25,468 nt of DNA from Pavlovales sp. CCMP2436 (GCA_026770615.1 MU631314.1:695615-721082), one strand, 5' to 3'. Counted from the stretch's first letter, positions 17,641 through 25,392 are shown. Translations and numbers: made by a program. Notes: generated from the sequence alone by a model not told the origin.

Positions 17641-17687
17641 TCATGCGCAAGCCCGACGACTCTCGCTGGCAAGTCTGAAGCACAGAT

Positions 17688-17944
17688 GTGTCATCAGCAT
17701 ACTTCAACGCTGAGGTCCCCGACGATCTCTGCGCAGGGTGTTGGGCTTCTACGACATCCGCTTTCTCGGCTCCATCAAGACCTTCCTCGGCGTCAACGTC
17801 GAGCAGGACAAGAAGAGCATCACAATGTCGATACCTCTCTACATCGCGACCTGCCTCGAGCGCTTCGACTACTTTGGCATCTCCACGAAAACGTTCCCCA
17901 TGATGATCGACCTCGACAAGCACGACGGCTCGGACGAGCCCTAG
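17688..17944 (+). pseudogene. Copia reverse transcriptase, internally deleted C-terminal part
   Basis: SSAYFNAEVPDD (about 17694-17730) matches copia RT around motif A, but the bases for the conserved catalytic Asp before it appear lost. Two bases later the reading jumps (frame of 17738) to RFLGSIKTFLGVNVEQDKKS, then LYIATCLERFDYFGISTKTF, which normally follow the Y-x-DD box by a short distance. About 100 residues, including the YVDD active site, are therefore deleted. The frame ends at TAG 17942-17944 but continues open beyond it into RNase H. Confidence 0.82.
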
Positions 17945-18675
17945 CTACTCGATCGCGAAGGCAGCTCCAACTTCCGCTCCATGGTCGGGGCGCTGCTCTT
18001 CATCTCCAACACTTGTCGGCCGGACGTCGCTTTCGCATCAAGCTTCCTAGCGCGTTCGATGGCATCTCCGACCAGCTCTGCGCTCGACGCCACCAAGCGC
18101 GTCTGGCTCTACCTCGCTAGCTCGACAAACCAAGGTCTCGTCTACCGCAGCTCCAAGGCGTGCAAGGAGGAGACGCTGCCGCACCTAGAGGCCTACGTCG
18201 ACTCCGACTGGGCAGCCGACCTCGAGCGCCACCGCTCGACAACTGGGTATATCTCCTTCTTTGCAGGCGCGCCTGTCAGCTGGCGCTCCTCTCGGCAGTT
18301 TATCACCACGCTCTCGTCGACAGAAGCCGAGTACCTCGCCCTCGCCGACGACGGCAAGGAGGCCGTCTACTTCTGCGACATCATCAACGACGTGGGCATC
18401 ATCAAGGGACGCCCCGCTTCCGTTCTTTGAGGACAACAAGGGCGCGATCGACCTCGCGCACAACCCCAAGTTCCACTCGCGCACCAAGCACATTGACATC
18501 CGGCATCACTTCATTCGCGACTGGCTGTGTCGAGCACAAGGTCATCTCCAGCCAGAAGGTGGGCACCAACGACAACATCGCTGACGGCTTCACCAAGCCA
18601 CTCGGAGGCGCTCAGTTCAAGCTCTTCGCGAAACTGATCACGGACGTGATCAAGCCAACGACCAAGTTCAAGTAG
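17945..18675 (+). pseudogene. Copia RNase H and Pol C-terminus, frameshifted
   Basis: RNase H removes the RNA strand during reverse transcription. SMVGALLFISNTCRPDVAFA begins the connection, followed by [20 protein letters not shown] (first Asp), [20 protein letters not shown] (Glu), then after a frameshift near 18415 [20 protein letters not shown] (Asp) and [13 protein letters not shown] (last Asp). A second frameshift near 18530 leads to [20 protein letters not shown], the usual copia Pol end. All catalytic acids can be seen, spread over three frames. The stop is TAG at 18673-18675. Confidence 0.85.
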
Positions 18676-18743
18676 CAACTTCATCACGTTGGCGTTTTGG
18701 CAACATGCACATTCTCAACTGCATCAACCACCCTACTCATCAG

Positions 18744-18755
18744 ATCGAGGGGGTG
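18744..18755 (+). promoter_or_regulatory. Copia polypurine tract
   Basis: ATCGAGGGGGTG lies immediately before the 3' LTR (TGTCAAGG at 18756). A purine-rich tract in this place primes plus-strand DNA synthesis in LTR retroelements. A matching ATCGAGGGGGG-like sequence occurs on the minus strand at 11106-11095. Confidence 0.75.
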
Positions 18756-19003
18756 TGTCAAGGTAATCTGACACTGGTCAGATTTACCTGACTCGATCCT
18801 CCCAGACTCTCAGTCTGGGACATTCGCTGTCCGGCTAAGATAGCAAGGAACTTGTCCTCACCAGGAAGATAAGTTTCTATGATTATACTTGAGTCGTTTC
18901 ATTCTAAGTCAATCTATTCTTGGATCATCTCTCGCTCCCGTCGACAGCTTTCGACGGCGCTTCACTCTGGACCCCTGCGCCACCGCAGGAGTACCTCAAT
19001 ACA
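18756..19003 (+). repeat. 3' LTR of the copia element (248 bp)
   Basis: TGTCAAGGTAATCTGACACT to CCTCAATACA. It is uninterrupted, unlike the 5' copy. It has the same two hairpins at its start, the second with a paired base change relative to the 5' LTR (18800-18820). Confidence 0.92.
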
Positions 19004-19005
19004 TG

Positions 19006-19099
19006 GTCATCCTTGTTGGTGATCTCCTTTAAGCCGGGCGACATGGCCACCATGGTCCTCCGCAAGACGAAGCTCATTGACAACGAGGGGAAAACATAA
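19006..19099 (+). CDS. Possible C-terminal exon fragment next to the 3' LTR
   Basis: Directly after the LTR the plus strand reads LLVISFKPGDMATMVLRK, TKLIDNEGKT and then TAA. The composition is protein-like, and the piece starts at the LTR edge, as for a gene cut by the element. The minus strand is also open here, so strand choice is tentative and there is no link to the RGG exon on the other flank. Confidence 0.25.
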
Positions 19100-19666
19100 C
19101 CTATAAGAAATTTCGCGCAATATTTCTTAGCGAAAAAGCTTTTATTTTTAATATATTCCGCTCGAGACCCGTCATCGTCGGTTCATAACGACGTCACTCT
19201 CGCGAGTGAATCCGCCGATTTGATTTCGCTGCGAAATTTTGCGTATGAAATATTCGCGAAGTTTCGCTGCCAAATACTCTATTCATTTGCGCAGCGAATT
19301 CGCAAATATTATGTATGCGAAGTTTCACTGCGAAATTTCGTGTGCGATTTTTTTTTTTGAATTCGCCGGCAGGCGGCAGCCGGCGAGCTGGACGCCCCGG
19401 GTTCGCGGGATCATGCGTGACTCGATGCGCGCCCCAGGCGAGCCCAGACGCGCGCACAAGACACAAAGGCTCGGGACCCGCCAGTGACCCGTGGCTACTG
19501 GCACCTCGCGATTCGCGCGACTCACCTCACGATTTTAAATTGCGCAATAGTCGTTTTTAAAAATTCTCGTTGAGTTCAATTAGGAAAAAATGTGAATTTT
19601 TATTGAGATTGGAAACCGTACTATGCGCCCCTGCCCGTCCTTAGGATCCCCCATTCGCGCCTCCGC
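19100..19666. repeat. Palindrome-rich spacer with R2 copy 2
   Basis: R2 sequence (TTCCGCTCGAGACC, GTTCATAACGACGTCACTC) is at about 19155-19218. Around it are many TTTCGCTGCGAAA-type palindromic words (19105-19350), as in 3290-3490. The remainder to 19660 is GC-rich then AT-rich, and no gene is supported. Confidence 0.55.
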
Positions 19667-20074
19667 ATGACCCCCGCCGCATCGGCGCTCATGCAGGTGC
19701 TCTACGCCCTCGACCTTGCTGGAGAGGAGCCGAGCGCGCAGCCAGCCGCGGATGCAAGCGCTGAGCTCGATGCGCTCGCCGACTCGGCCTCACGGATCGA
19801 GCGCCGACTCGGCGACTCGGCGCTCTCGCCGCTACTCCGCGCCATCGACTTGGCAGTAGGGATGCCGAGCACGCTGCCAGCCACCTGGGTTGTGAGCGCG
19901 GAGCTCGACGTGCCTGCTGAGTCTGAGCTCGTACTGCTGCTCAACGCCCTCGCAGGCGACCTGATCGCCTGCGATCTGCTCTCCGGCGACCCGCTGTGTG
20001 CTATCATGCATCTTGTCGCCGCGTCCGTCTGCTGCGTGGAGATTCTCGAAGATATGGTTGACAGTTGGCAGTGA
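19667..20074 (+). CDS. Small hypothetical protein, family F1 copy 1
   Basis: 135 codons from ATG 19667 to TGA 20072. It is rich in Ala, Leu, Asp and Glu and predicted all-helical, with internally repeated helices (SALMQVLYALDLAGEEPSAQ; ALSPLLRAIDLAVGMPSTL; ELVLLLNALAGDLIACD). It ends GDPLCAIMHLVAAS, then CCVEILEDMVDSWQ. The last 85 residues align with copy 2 at 21968-22216, most clearly at the C-terminus, with mainly conservative changes (Ile/Val, Asp/Glu, Met/Leu), which suggests protein-level selection. A double stop TGATAG follows in both copies. No known family recognised. Confidence 0.5.
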   Translation: MTPAASALMQVLYALDLAGEEPSAQPAADASAELDALADSASRIERRLGDSALSPLLRAIDLAVGMPSTLPATWVVSAELDVPAESELVLLLNALAGDLIACDLLSGDPLCAIMHLVAASVCCVEILEDMVDSWQ

Positions 20075-20549
20075 TAGCTCACGACAGGGAAGGGCATCTA
20101 GGCGCGCTGGCCTGACTCCACTCGCAGGGAGGGCATCTCGAGATGCTACGAGCAAGGCGCTGCCCATGGTGCAGCGACAAGGCTGTTTTGCTGCTGAGCA
20201 CCACAATGTGCTGCGATACGCGCACAAACACGGATAAACACCGAGTATCCTACAGCTCGCTTCTTGGCAATTACAAATAATAGTATATATAATTTATTCC
20301 GCTCGAGTCCTCTCATCGTCGTCGGTTCATAACGAAAAATAAATATATATTTTGCTTGAATTAGTATTGAAGGACACACTATATATTGCACTCACAGAAC
20401 ATACGCCTTTATGCTTGTGAATTTTAAAAGATACCGCCGCAGCAAGCCAAATCTGGATCGGCCAGATTATTTAGTATTGCCTTTGAATCATATATCGCCA
20501 GCTTGAATCCCTATCAGTAAATATATCGCTATGAACAAGTTCACGGCAT
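20075..20549. other. Spacer with shared 3' flank and R2 copy 3
   Basis: The 3' flank GGCGCGCTGGCCTGACTCCA (20101-20120) is shared with the flank of the second F1 copy. A diverged R2 copy is at about 20296-20335. The rest is AT-rich without a supportable gene. Confidence 0.5.
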
Positions 20550-20858
20550 TCAAAACCCAAACCCGCTCGCGCTCGACGTTTCGGCTCCTTCGGCTCCACC
20601 TTCAACCAGTCCTTCCAACGCGCCCCTGCGCTGCGGCCCGCGCCCTGCACGCGCAAACGAGTTCTCGACATTCAAAACCCCATCGCTTCCCAGCGATACG
20701 TCACCGCTGGGATCACCAATGGACTCGCTTGCTCGCGCACTGTCGGGCGGCCCCGCGTTGCGCAGCGACTCCAGCGCTTTGTTTTCGGCTTCATTATCAT
20801 CCACCACTTCTACCAGCTCCCCACTTCGGCGTAGCGCGTAGGAGCCTGCGTCGGAGCG
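20550..20858 (-). CDS. Candidate terminal exon within R1 copy C
   Basis: On the minus strand a plausible acceptor (AATCTTAG) precedes 20858. The frame then reads RSDAGSYALRRSGELVEVVD, DNEAENKALESLRNAGPPDS and continues to a TGA at 20550. The same reading exists in R1 copy A (4065-4205) but with an in-frame TGA after GPPDSA. Because the segment is part of a dispersed repeat, it may be a repeat-borne or duplicated gene fragment rather than a working gene. Function unknown. Confidence 0.3.
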   Translation of the reverse strand, partial: RSDAGSYALRRSGELVEVVDDNEAENKALESLRNAGPPDSARASESIGDPSGDVSLGSDGVLNVENSFARAGRGPQRRGALEGLVEGGAEGAETSSASGFGF

Positions 20859-20925
20859 CTAAGATTCGCCTGACTTGAACATGAAACGTACCGCCAGCCC
20901 GAACCCACCTAAATTAATATATCGC
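20701..20925 (+). repeat. R1 dispersed repeat, copy C left part
   Basis: This matches copy A from TCACCGCTG through the AT tract (AAATTAATATATCGC). It is broken at 20926 by MITE copy 4 and by about 394 bp of further DNA before it resumes at 21488. Confidence 0.82.
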
Positions 20926-20927
20926 TA

Positions 20928-21093
20928 CAGGGGATCGCGGGAAATAAGAAACCGTCGTGTTAAGAAACTGAGCCTCGTTTCTTGCCCTTCAAAAGTAATT
21001 TTAACAAAAATTTAACAATTATTTGTATGTAATTTGCTAAGAAACTCAGCCTCAGCCTCAAAAAGCGCCGTTCTTATTGCCCGCGATCCCTTG
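20928..21093 (-). mobile_element. MITE, copy 4 (166 bp), inside R1 copy C
   Basis: CAGGGGATCGCGGGAAATAA to CCCGCGATCCCTTG, left TA at 20926-20927; the right TA has become CA (21094-21095). The interior orientation is as copy 2 (AAACTGAGCCTCG left). It inserted in the AT-rich centre of R1. Confidence 0.9.
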
Positions 21094-21487
21094 CATATGT
21101 AGATTATGAAATCTCAGTGACAGTTAGACCAGCAGTCAGAGTATGACTACATGCCGCTCGTGCTCGCTCGCGGGTTAGCAGGGAAAATCCAAAGATCAAT
21201 ACCGTACTAACTAACTATCGGAATTCATACATGGATCGGCATGTGCATCGGCGCCTAAGCCAGCGGAGCCAACTAATAATAATACGATAATATGGATACA
21301 TTTCTCCAGCATTTCTATTGCCATTTGTATGCACGTGCGCGATAGGTATGTAGCGTGCGGCGGTGTACGTGGGGTCGTGGATGTTGCTCTCCACCCGTCC
21401 TCCGGCCAGGTGGTGCTCTCTGCACGTCAAGCTGCACGTGAATTGGGGTGGAAAGGCGGCCACCTCCATCTTTAGCGTAACGTTATT
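21094..21487. other. Insert between MITE copy 4 and the rest of R1 copy C
   Basis: Mixed-composition DNA not shared with other R1 copies. Short frames occur on both strands (21215-21469 minus, 21363-21587 plus) without recognisable features. It may be another inserted repeat or R1 divergence. Confidence 0.4.
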
Positions 21488-21566
21488 ATTAGCGGCTCAG
21501 CATGTTTCAACAGGTGGTGTTCACTCACTGACTTGGTTGACGTCCGACATTAGTCCTGGCAGCAGA
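21488..21566 (+). repeat. R1 dispersed repeat, copy C right part
   Basis: ATTAGCGGCTCAGCATG through GACATTAGTCCTGGCAGCAG matches the right ends of copies A, B and D. Confidence 0.82.
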
Positions 21567-21967
21567 GATGGTGGTAACGTGCAATGATGGGGGCGGCCGG
21601 CAGGACAGGTTAGTGATCAGCATCGATTTCAGCAACGACTTTGCTTCCGTGCGAGATTGCAATTAATACCACAAACGATAAATCAACGTTAGCACACGCC
21701 TTCGTTACTGCCTCGCCACCTAACCCAGATTCGCAAGTTAAGCCGTGCACTCAACTTAATGAAGAATATTCTTTCTCTTCGCTCCGCTCCACCAAAGGTG
21801 TACTAAAGATAAATATAAAACGCGGTTACTCTACGAAATTAGACCACTCAACTAAAATTAAGATTCGACCACTCCGCTCGCACAGCTCCCCATCTCCGCC
21901 CGCTCGGGCAAGACGACGCCGACCCGATTTGCCTCCTGCTGACGCCCCGCCTCCCACTCGCCTCGCC
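21567..21967. other. Upstream region of F1 copy 2
   Basis: No gene supported. The 3' part (21880-21967) is C-rich and resembles a 5' leader; the rest is AT-leaning. Confidence 0.4.
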
Positions 21968-22216
21968 ATGGAAAGAGATCCTCTCTTCGATTCGGCACTA
22001 TTGCAGTTACTCCACGCCCTCGCTATTGCAGCAGGGGGCCCGAACACGCTAGCCACCGACGTGAGCGTGGAGCCCCGTTCGGCGCTCTTGCTACTGCTCC
22101 ACGCGTTTGACGGCAACCCGCGCGCTGGCGACCCGCTGTGCGCTATCGTGCAACGAGTCACTGCGTCTGTCGGCTGCGTGGAGGTCCTCGAGGAGCTGGT
22201 CGACAACCGGCAGTGA
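21968..22216 (+). CDS. Small hypothetical protein, family F1 copy 2
   Basis: 82 codons from ATG 21968 (context CTCGCCATGG, good for eukaryotic initiation) to TGA. It contains FDSALLQLLHALAIAAGGPN, SALLLLLHAFDGNP, GDPLCAIVQRVTASVGCVEV and LEELVDNRQ. It is shorter than copy 1, lacking its first helical repeat and a few internal residues. The frame is open further upstream (to 21641), but that part reads like non-coding DNA. Coding and 3' flank (GGCGCGCTGGCCTGGCTCCA at 22252) are both duplicated relative to 19667-20125. Function unknown; protein-protein contact by helical repeats is possible. Confidence 0.5.
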   Translation: MERDPLFDSALLQLLHALAIAAGGPNTLATDVSVEPRSALLLLLHAFDGNPRAGDPLCAIVQRVTASVGCVEVLEELVDNRQ

Positions 22217-22957
22217 TAGCTCACGCAGGCGCGTGCAGGGCTGCTGCTGGGGGCGCGCTGGCCTGGCTCCACTCTCGCGGTTGCCCGTGGGAGTTGGAGT
22301 AGTTTTCAGTATCCTTATTTTTGCCGGCCTCGCACGCGTGAGTGTTGGATGTCTTCGCAGCCCGTGGCTTGATGACGTGTAAGTAAACTGTGAATGTCAG
22401 ATAATGGACGAGTCGCGCAGCCAAAGCGTGTGCAAATAGATACAGTACTACTGTAAAACAAGTTAGTGGAAAGGCTTACATGATTTATGACGCAACGCCG
22501 GCGCAGATGCCAGATGAACTGTATCTAACTAACAGCCAACTTACTCGCCGTTGCCCATTTATTTCGTAACATTTTTATATAAACTCGAACACAGAAATAA
22601 GGTACGCGCTAACTAACGCGCCCCCCTTCTTACTGATACGCGCGAATTGGTCCCCTCTACTGACTCACGAGCGTCACGCGAGTGGCATTACTTGTGCGCG
22701 CGCAAGCAAGCGCATTTCGATTTGTGCTCGCGCGCGATGGCTTTAGCGTGCAACGCCGTTTGTGAGGAGGTAACGATGAACAAACATAGCCTATATGTGA
22801 CTAAGGCTCCAGCTTCAGTCATGGACAGGCAGTACATGTGTAATCCGTCGTTTTTTGTGTGCGGCAAGCTGGAGGCGTCCGGCCGGCTGGCCCCCCCGCC
22901 GAGTGGTGAAGAATTTTTTTAGGGTCTTTTTTTTGCCATTTTTAGAAGCGACGGCCA
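22217..22957. other. Spacer, no supported gene
   Basis: Shared F1 3' flank at about 22245-22275, then AT-leaning DNA to about 22620 and more GC-rich DNA after it. The string TGTGTGCGGCAAGCTGGAGGC occurs at about 22856 and again at about 23000, inside the hairpin. Runs of T at 22913-22934. Confidence 0.45.
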
Positions 22958-23104
22958 GAATGCGCGCGTTGGTGAGCAAACACCTTGCCTCCAGCCCGCC
23001 TGTGTGCGGCAAGCTGGAGGCAGTCCACGGCAACCCGCGCAGAGCCGTGGATTGACTTGGTGGAGGGTAGGCGGCAAGGTGTTTGCTCACCAACGCGCGC
23101 ATTC
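22958..23104. repeat. Perfect 32-bp inverted repeat with inner hairpin
   Basis: The left arm 22958-22989 (GAATGCGCGCGTTGGTGAGC...) is the exact reverse complement of the right arm 23073-23104. The 83-base loop contains a second small stem (CCACGGC ... GCCGTGG, about 23025-23050). The whole would fold as a long hairpin in RNA or cruciform DNA. Overlapping open frames on both strands read the same arm (MRALVSKHLA) because of the inversion. Confidence 0.9.
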
Positions 23105-23983
23105 CCCATCCGCCGAGAGCTCGCGCGCGGCCAGCAACGCGTACGCCAAGGGTCCCGCGTCCGTTAGAAGCGTCCCGGCTGGCGTCCTTGAGCGTCGAGG
23201 CGGGATCGCTCGCGGACACTTGGGCTCAATCACGCGGCGACCTGCGCAAGCACAAGCGCTCGCCGCGTGTAAGTCGGGCCGGGCGGCCAAGCAGCAAGCT
23301 GCGGTCTGCACGCAGCATGGAGCACGGCTCTTCGTGCCTCGTCGGCCGCGCACGAGCGCGTGGGCAAGATGTGCGGACCCGTAGAACGGACGCGAGGCGC
23401 ACGCGTGTTCTCCAGCGGACGGCTGGTAGTAGCCGCGCGCCTCACCGCGTGGTAGCCAAGGGTCTCGCCACGATGTGAGCGCGGCACAAGTTGAAGGGGA
23501 GCTCCGCATTTTTAAAAGGTGGTTCTAAAAAATTCACGATGGCGGACACCCCCATTACGTGACATATCGATGGATAGGTCGAGAAAGCTAAGATAATGGA
23601 TGAACCTTCGATAGGGACTATGAGACTAGTGAGGGCATCATCGAGAGCTTCCGAACGGTACCCTCATCTCTGCCTGGCTCCCAGGGGTGCCCTGCATACA
23701 CATCCCTACTGGCTGGCCATGACGCAATTATTTTAATTTCATGACCGATGCTGGAGCTCTAAGACACTTTCAAATGGCCTACATTTTCCTATAATTCTAG
23801 ACACTTAAAAAAGCCTTAACTTTTCTCCATGACTAGCGCCGGTAGCACTTCCAATTGTACCCGGATTTCCTCTATGCGGAAGTACTGCCCGAAGCCTATC
23901 TTAGAAATACTGGCAACAAGCGGTGCGGCAGGGAACGTCTGTTTGGTATCATCCAAGTAGGTCACCAACTACACCTATACCAA
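23105..23983. other. GC-rich then mixed spacer, no supported gene
   Basis: From 23105 to 23510 several overlapping frames on both strands are open, as expected for very GC-rich DNA; none has a recognisable domain. From 23510 to 23980 the sequence is mixed with frequent stops. Confidence 0.45.
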
Positions 23984-24067
23984 CCCTGCTGCCAGGACTG
24001 ATGTCTGACGTCGACCAAGTCTGTGAGTGAACACCACCTGTTGAACCATGCCGAGCCGCTAATATAT
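23984..24067 (-). repeat. R1 dispersed repeat, copy D (right end only)
   Basis: Reverse complement of the R1 right end: CCCTGCTGCCAGGACTGATG to GCATGCCGAGCCGCTAATAT type sequence, covering about 80 bp. Confidence 0.8.
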
Positions 24068-24470
24068 CACGGGATGCCGGGCGTTACGAGTTGAGCGTTA
24101 CGCCTCGGCGACGGCGGGGAGCGAAGTGGCAGAGTGGCTGTGCAGACTCATCACCATGGACTAGCCAAGGGGAGGAGGGGGGGGGGGGGGGGGGGACGTA
24201 AAAAGAATGCACCCGAGAGTGATCGGAATTTAATTGGCAGCAGTAATTAGCTTTCAAATTTTTCATCATGCAATCATAACGACTCCTTATTGGTAAAGGG
24301 TAGCTCACACGTAAAAGAAAAAAGGGGGGGGGGGTCTTGTGGCAGGGCAGACGAGCAGGCTACAGAACGTAATTTTTTAATAAAAACTCGTTGTTCATCA
24401 ATAGCGCCCTCATGCCCGTACGCCTTCGGGCTGCAAATCGGGGGACGTTAAAAGCACTATTATTGAAAAG
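24068..24470. other. Spacer with G runs
   Basis: A 20-base G run lies at 24177-24196 and a shorter one near 24325-24333. No gene is seen. Confidence 0.5.
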
Positions 24471-24675
24471 CACCTGCCCTGAGAGAGAGATCAGCGTAAG
24501 CTGAAGTGCGCCTGCCCCTTCCCCCACCCCCCCCTTGTTCATCAATTCCGCACCTGCCCCGAGAGAGAGATCAGCGTAAGCTGAAGTGCGCCTGCCCCTT
24601 CCCCCTCCCCCCCCTTGTTCATCAATTCCGCACCTGCCCCGAGAGAGAGATCAGCGTAAGCTGCAGTGCGCCTGC
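24471..24675 (+). repeat. 80-bp tandem repeat, about 2.6 copies
   Basis: Units start at 24471, 24551 and 24631 (exactly 80 bp), each CACCTGCCC(C/T)GAGAGAGAG, with GATCAGCGTAAGCTG and a C-rich tract. Very similar to one another, so recent. Confidence 0.92.
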
Positions 24676-24733
24676 GCGAGGTCGATCAGCTGCAGTCGCT
24701 GACCAGCAGCGGCCGACGAGCTGGCGCACGTCT

Positions 24734-24820
24734 GCGTGTGTGTGTGGGGGGGTGTGTGTGTAAGTGAGTGTGTGTGTATGTGTGTGTGCGTGCGTGTGCG
24801 TGTGTGTGTGTGTGGGGGGG
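24734..24820 (+). repeat. GT microsatellite with G runs
   Basis: Nearly pure GT/GTGC repeats interrupted by short G runs, ending in GGGGGGG at about 24815-24821. Confidence 0.95.
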
Positions 24821-24821
24821 T

Positions 24822-25079
24822 TATCACTCGATTCGTATTCATACCAGTCATCGTTTTGCTGTCGTTCTTCTTAACTTCTAAGGAAAAGGCCCAGGGAGGC
24901 TCAAAAAAAAAAAAAAACTGCGGGTACGCTCAGGGGCAGGGCCTGGTGCTCGCTTCATCACGATTGGAGTTCATACTCGGGCGAGGGTCAGGATTAGGGT
25001 TGGGGTCCAACTCTCCGCCCAACCAGTAGAGCGTTTTTTTTGCATACAAAAAAAATAAAAATGAAACAAATAATTAACC
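24822..25079. other. Spacer with homopolymer runs
   Basis: Poly-A near 24903-24917, the phrase CTGCGGGTACGCTC at 24917-24931 (related to the 71-bp repeat) and T/A runs near 25033-25060. No gene. Confidence 0.5.
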
Positions 25080-25392
25080 ACCTGCATATCCGCTCTTATT
25101 CTGATTCTCATTCTTGCTATGATTATAATTCTAAATATAATTGTTTTTCGTATGAACCACCTGCGGGTACGCTCTTATTCTGATTCTGATTCTTTACTCA
25201 CTCCAAGTCACACCAAAAAATAATTATTTACCTGCGGGTACGCTCTTATTCTGACTCTGATTCTTTACTCACTCCAACTCACACCAAAAAATAATTGTTT
25301 ACCTGCGGGTACGCTCTTATTCTGTTTCTTATTCATTACTCACTCTAACTAACAACAAATAAAAAGTATTTACCTGCGGGTACGCTTTGTGG
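25080..25392 (+). repeat. 71-bp tandem repeat
   Basis: Units beginning ACCTGCGGGTACGCTC start at 25159, 25230, 25301 and 25372 (exactly 71 bp apart; the last is cut short). A diverged 79-bp first unit (ACCTGCATATCCGCTC) starts at 25080. The interior is TTATTCTGATTCTGATTC, then CACTCCAA and an A-rich end. Confidence 0.93.

Larger units (their letters stand above)
13185..17680 (-). other. Foreign block inside RT with RNR, exonuclease and LamG genes
   Basis: About 4.5 kb lies where roughly 25 residues of RT should be. Recognisable genes are all on the minus strand and tightly spaced: the last codon of the LamG/helical gene lies about 50 bp from the exonuclease ATG. All are frameshifted or truncated. 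Borders are placed only by where RT similarity stops (about 13180) and restarts (about 17688); no terminal repeats or target duplication are visible at the joins. RNR, a DnaQ-like exonuclease and LamG/ConA surface proteins commonly occur in large algal DNA viruses and in bacteria, so viral or horizontal origin is inferred, not shown. Confidence 0.6.
4597..19003 (+). mobile_element. Decayed Ty1/copia-type LTR retrotransposon, multiply interrupted
   Basis: Related LTRs (4597-4748 plus 5018-5111, and 18756-19003) start TGTCAAGG and end in ACA. Between them, in copia order, lie gag with a zinc knuckle, protease, integrase, RT and RNase H, then a polypurine tract (ATCGAGGGGG at 18744-18753). Integrase before RT defines the Ty1/copia (Pseudoviridae-type) order. 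The element contains in-frame stops (7311, 8218, 9346, 17942), frameshifts, loss of the RT core and three large insertions, so it is dead. LTRs are about 91% alike by eye. No target-site duplication is visible: CTCGG precedes the 5' LTR and TGGTC follows the 3' LTR. Confidence 0.93.

Noticed and set aside
4590..19010. Target-site duplication of the copia element
   Set aside because: CTCGG before and TGGTC after the LTRs do not match; the duplication is lost or one flank has been rearranged.
23083..23509. Overlapping frames on both strands as genes
   Set aside because: Very GC-rich DNA with Arg/Ala/Ser-rich readings and no motif; partly formed by the inverted repeat arm.
25080..25392. CRISPR-like array
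   Set aside because: The 71-bp units are similar throughout, with no unique spacers between short constant repeats, and the genome is eukaryotic.
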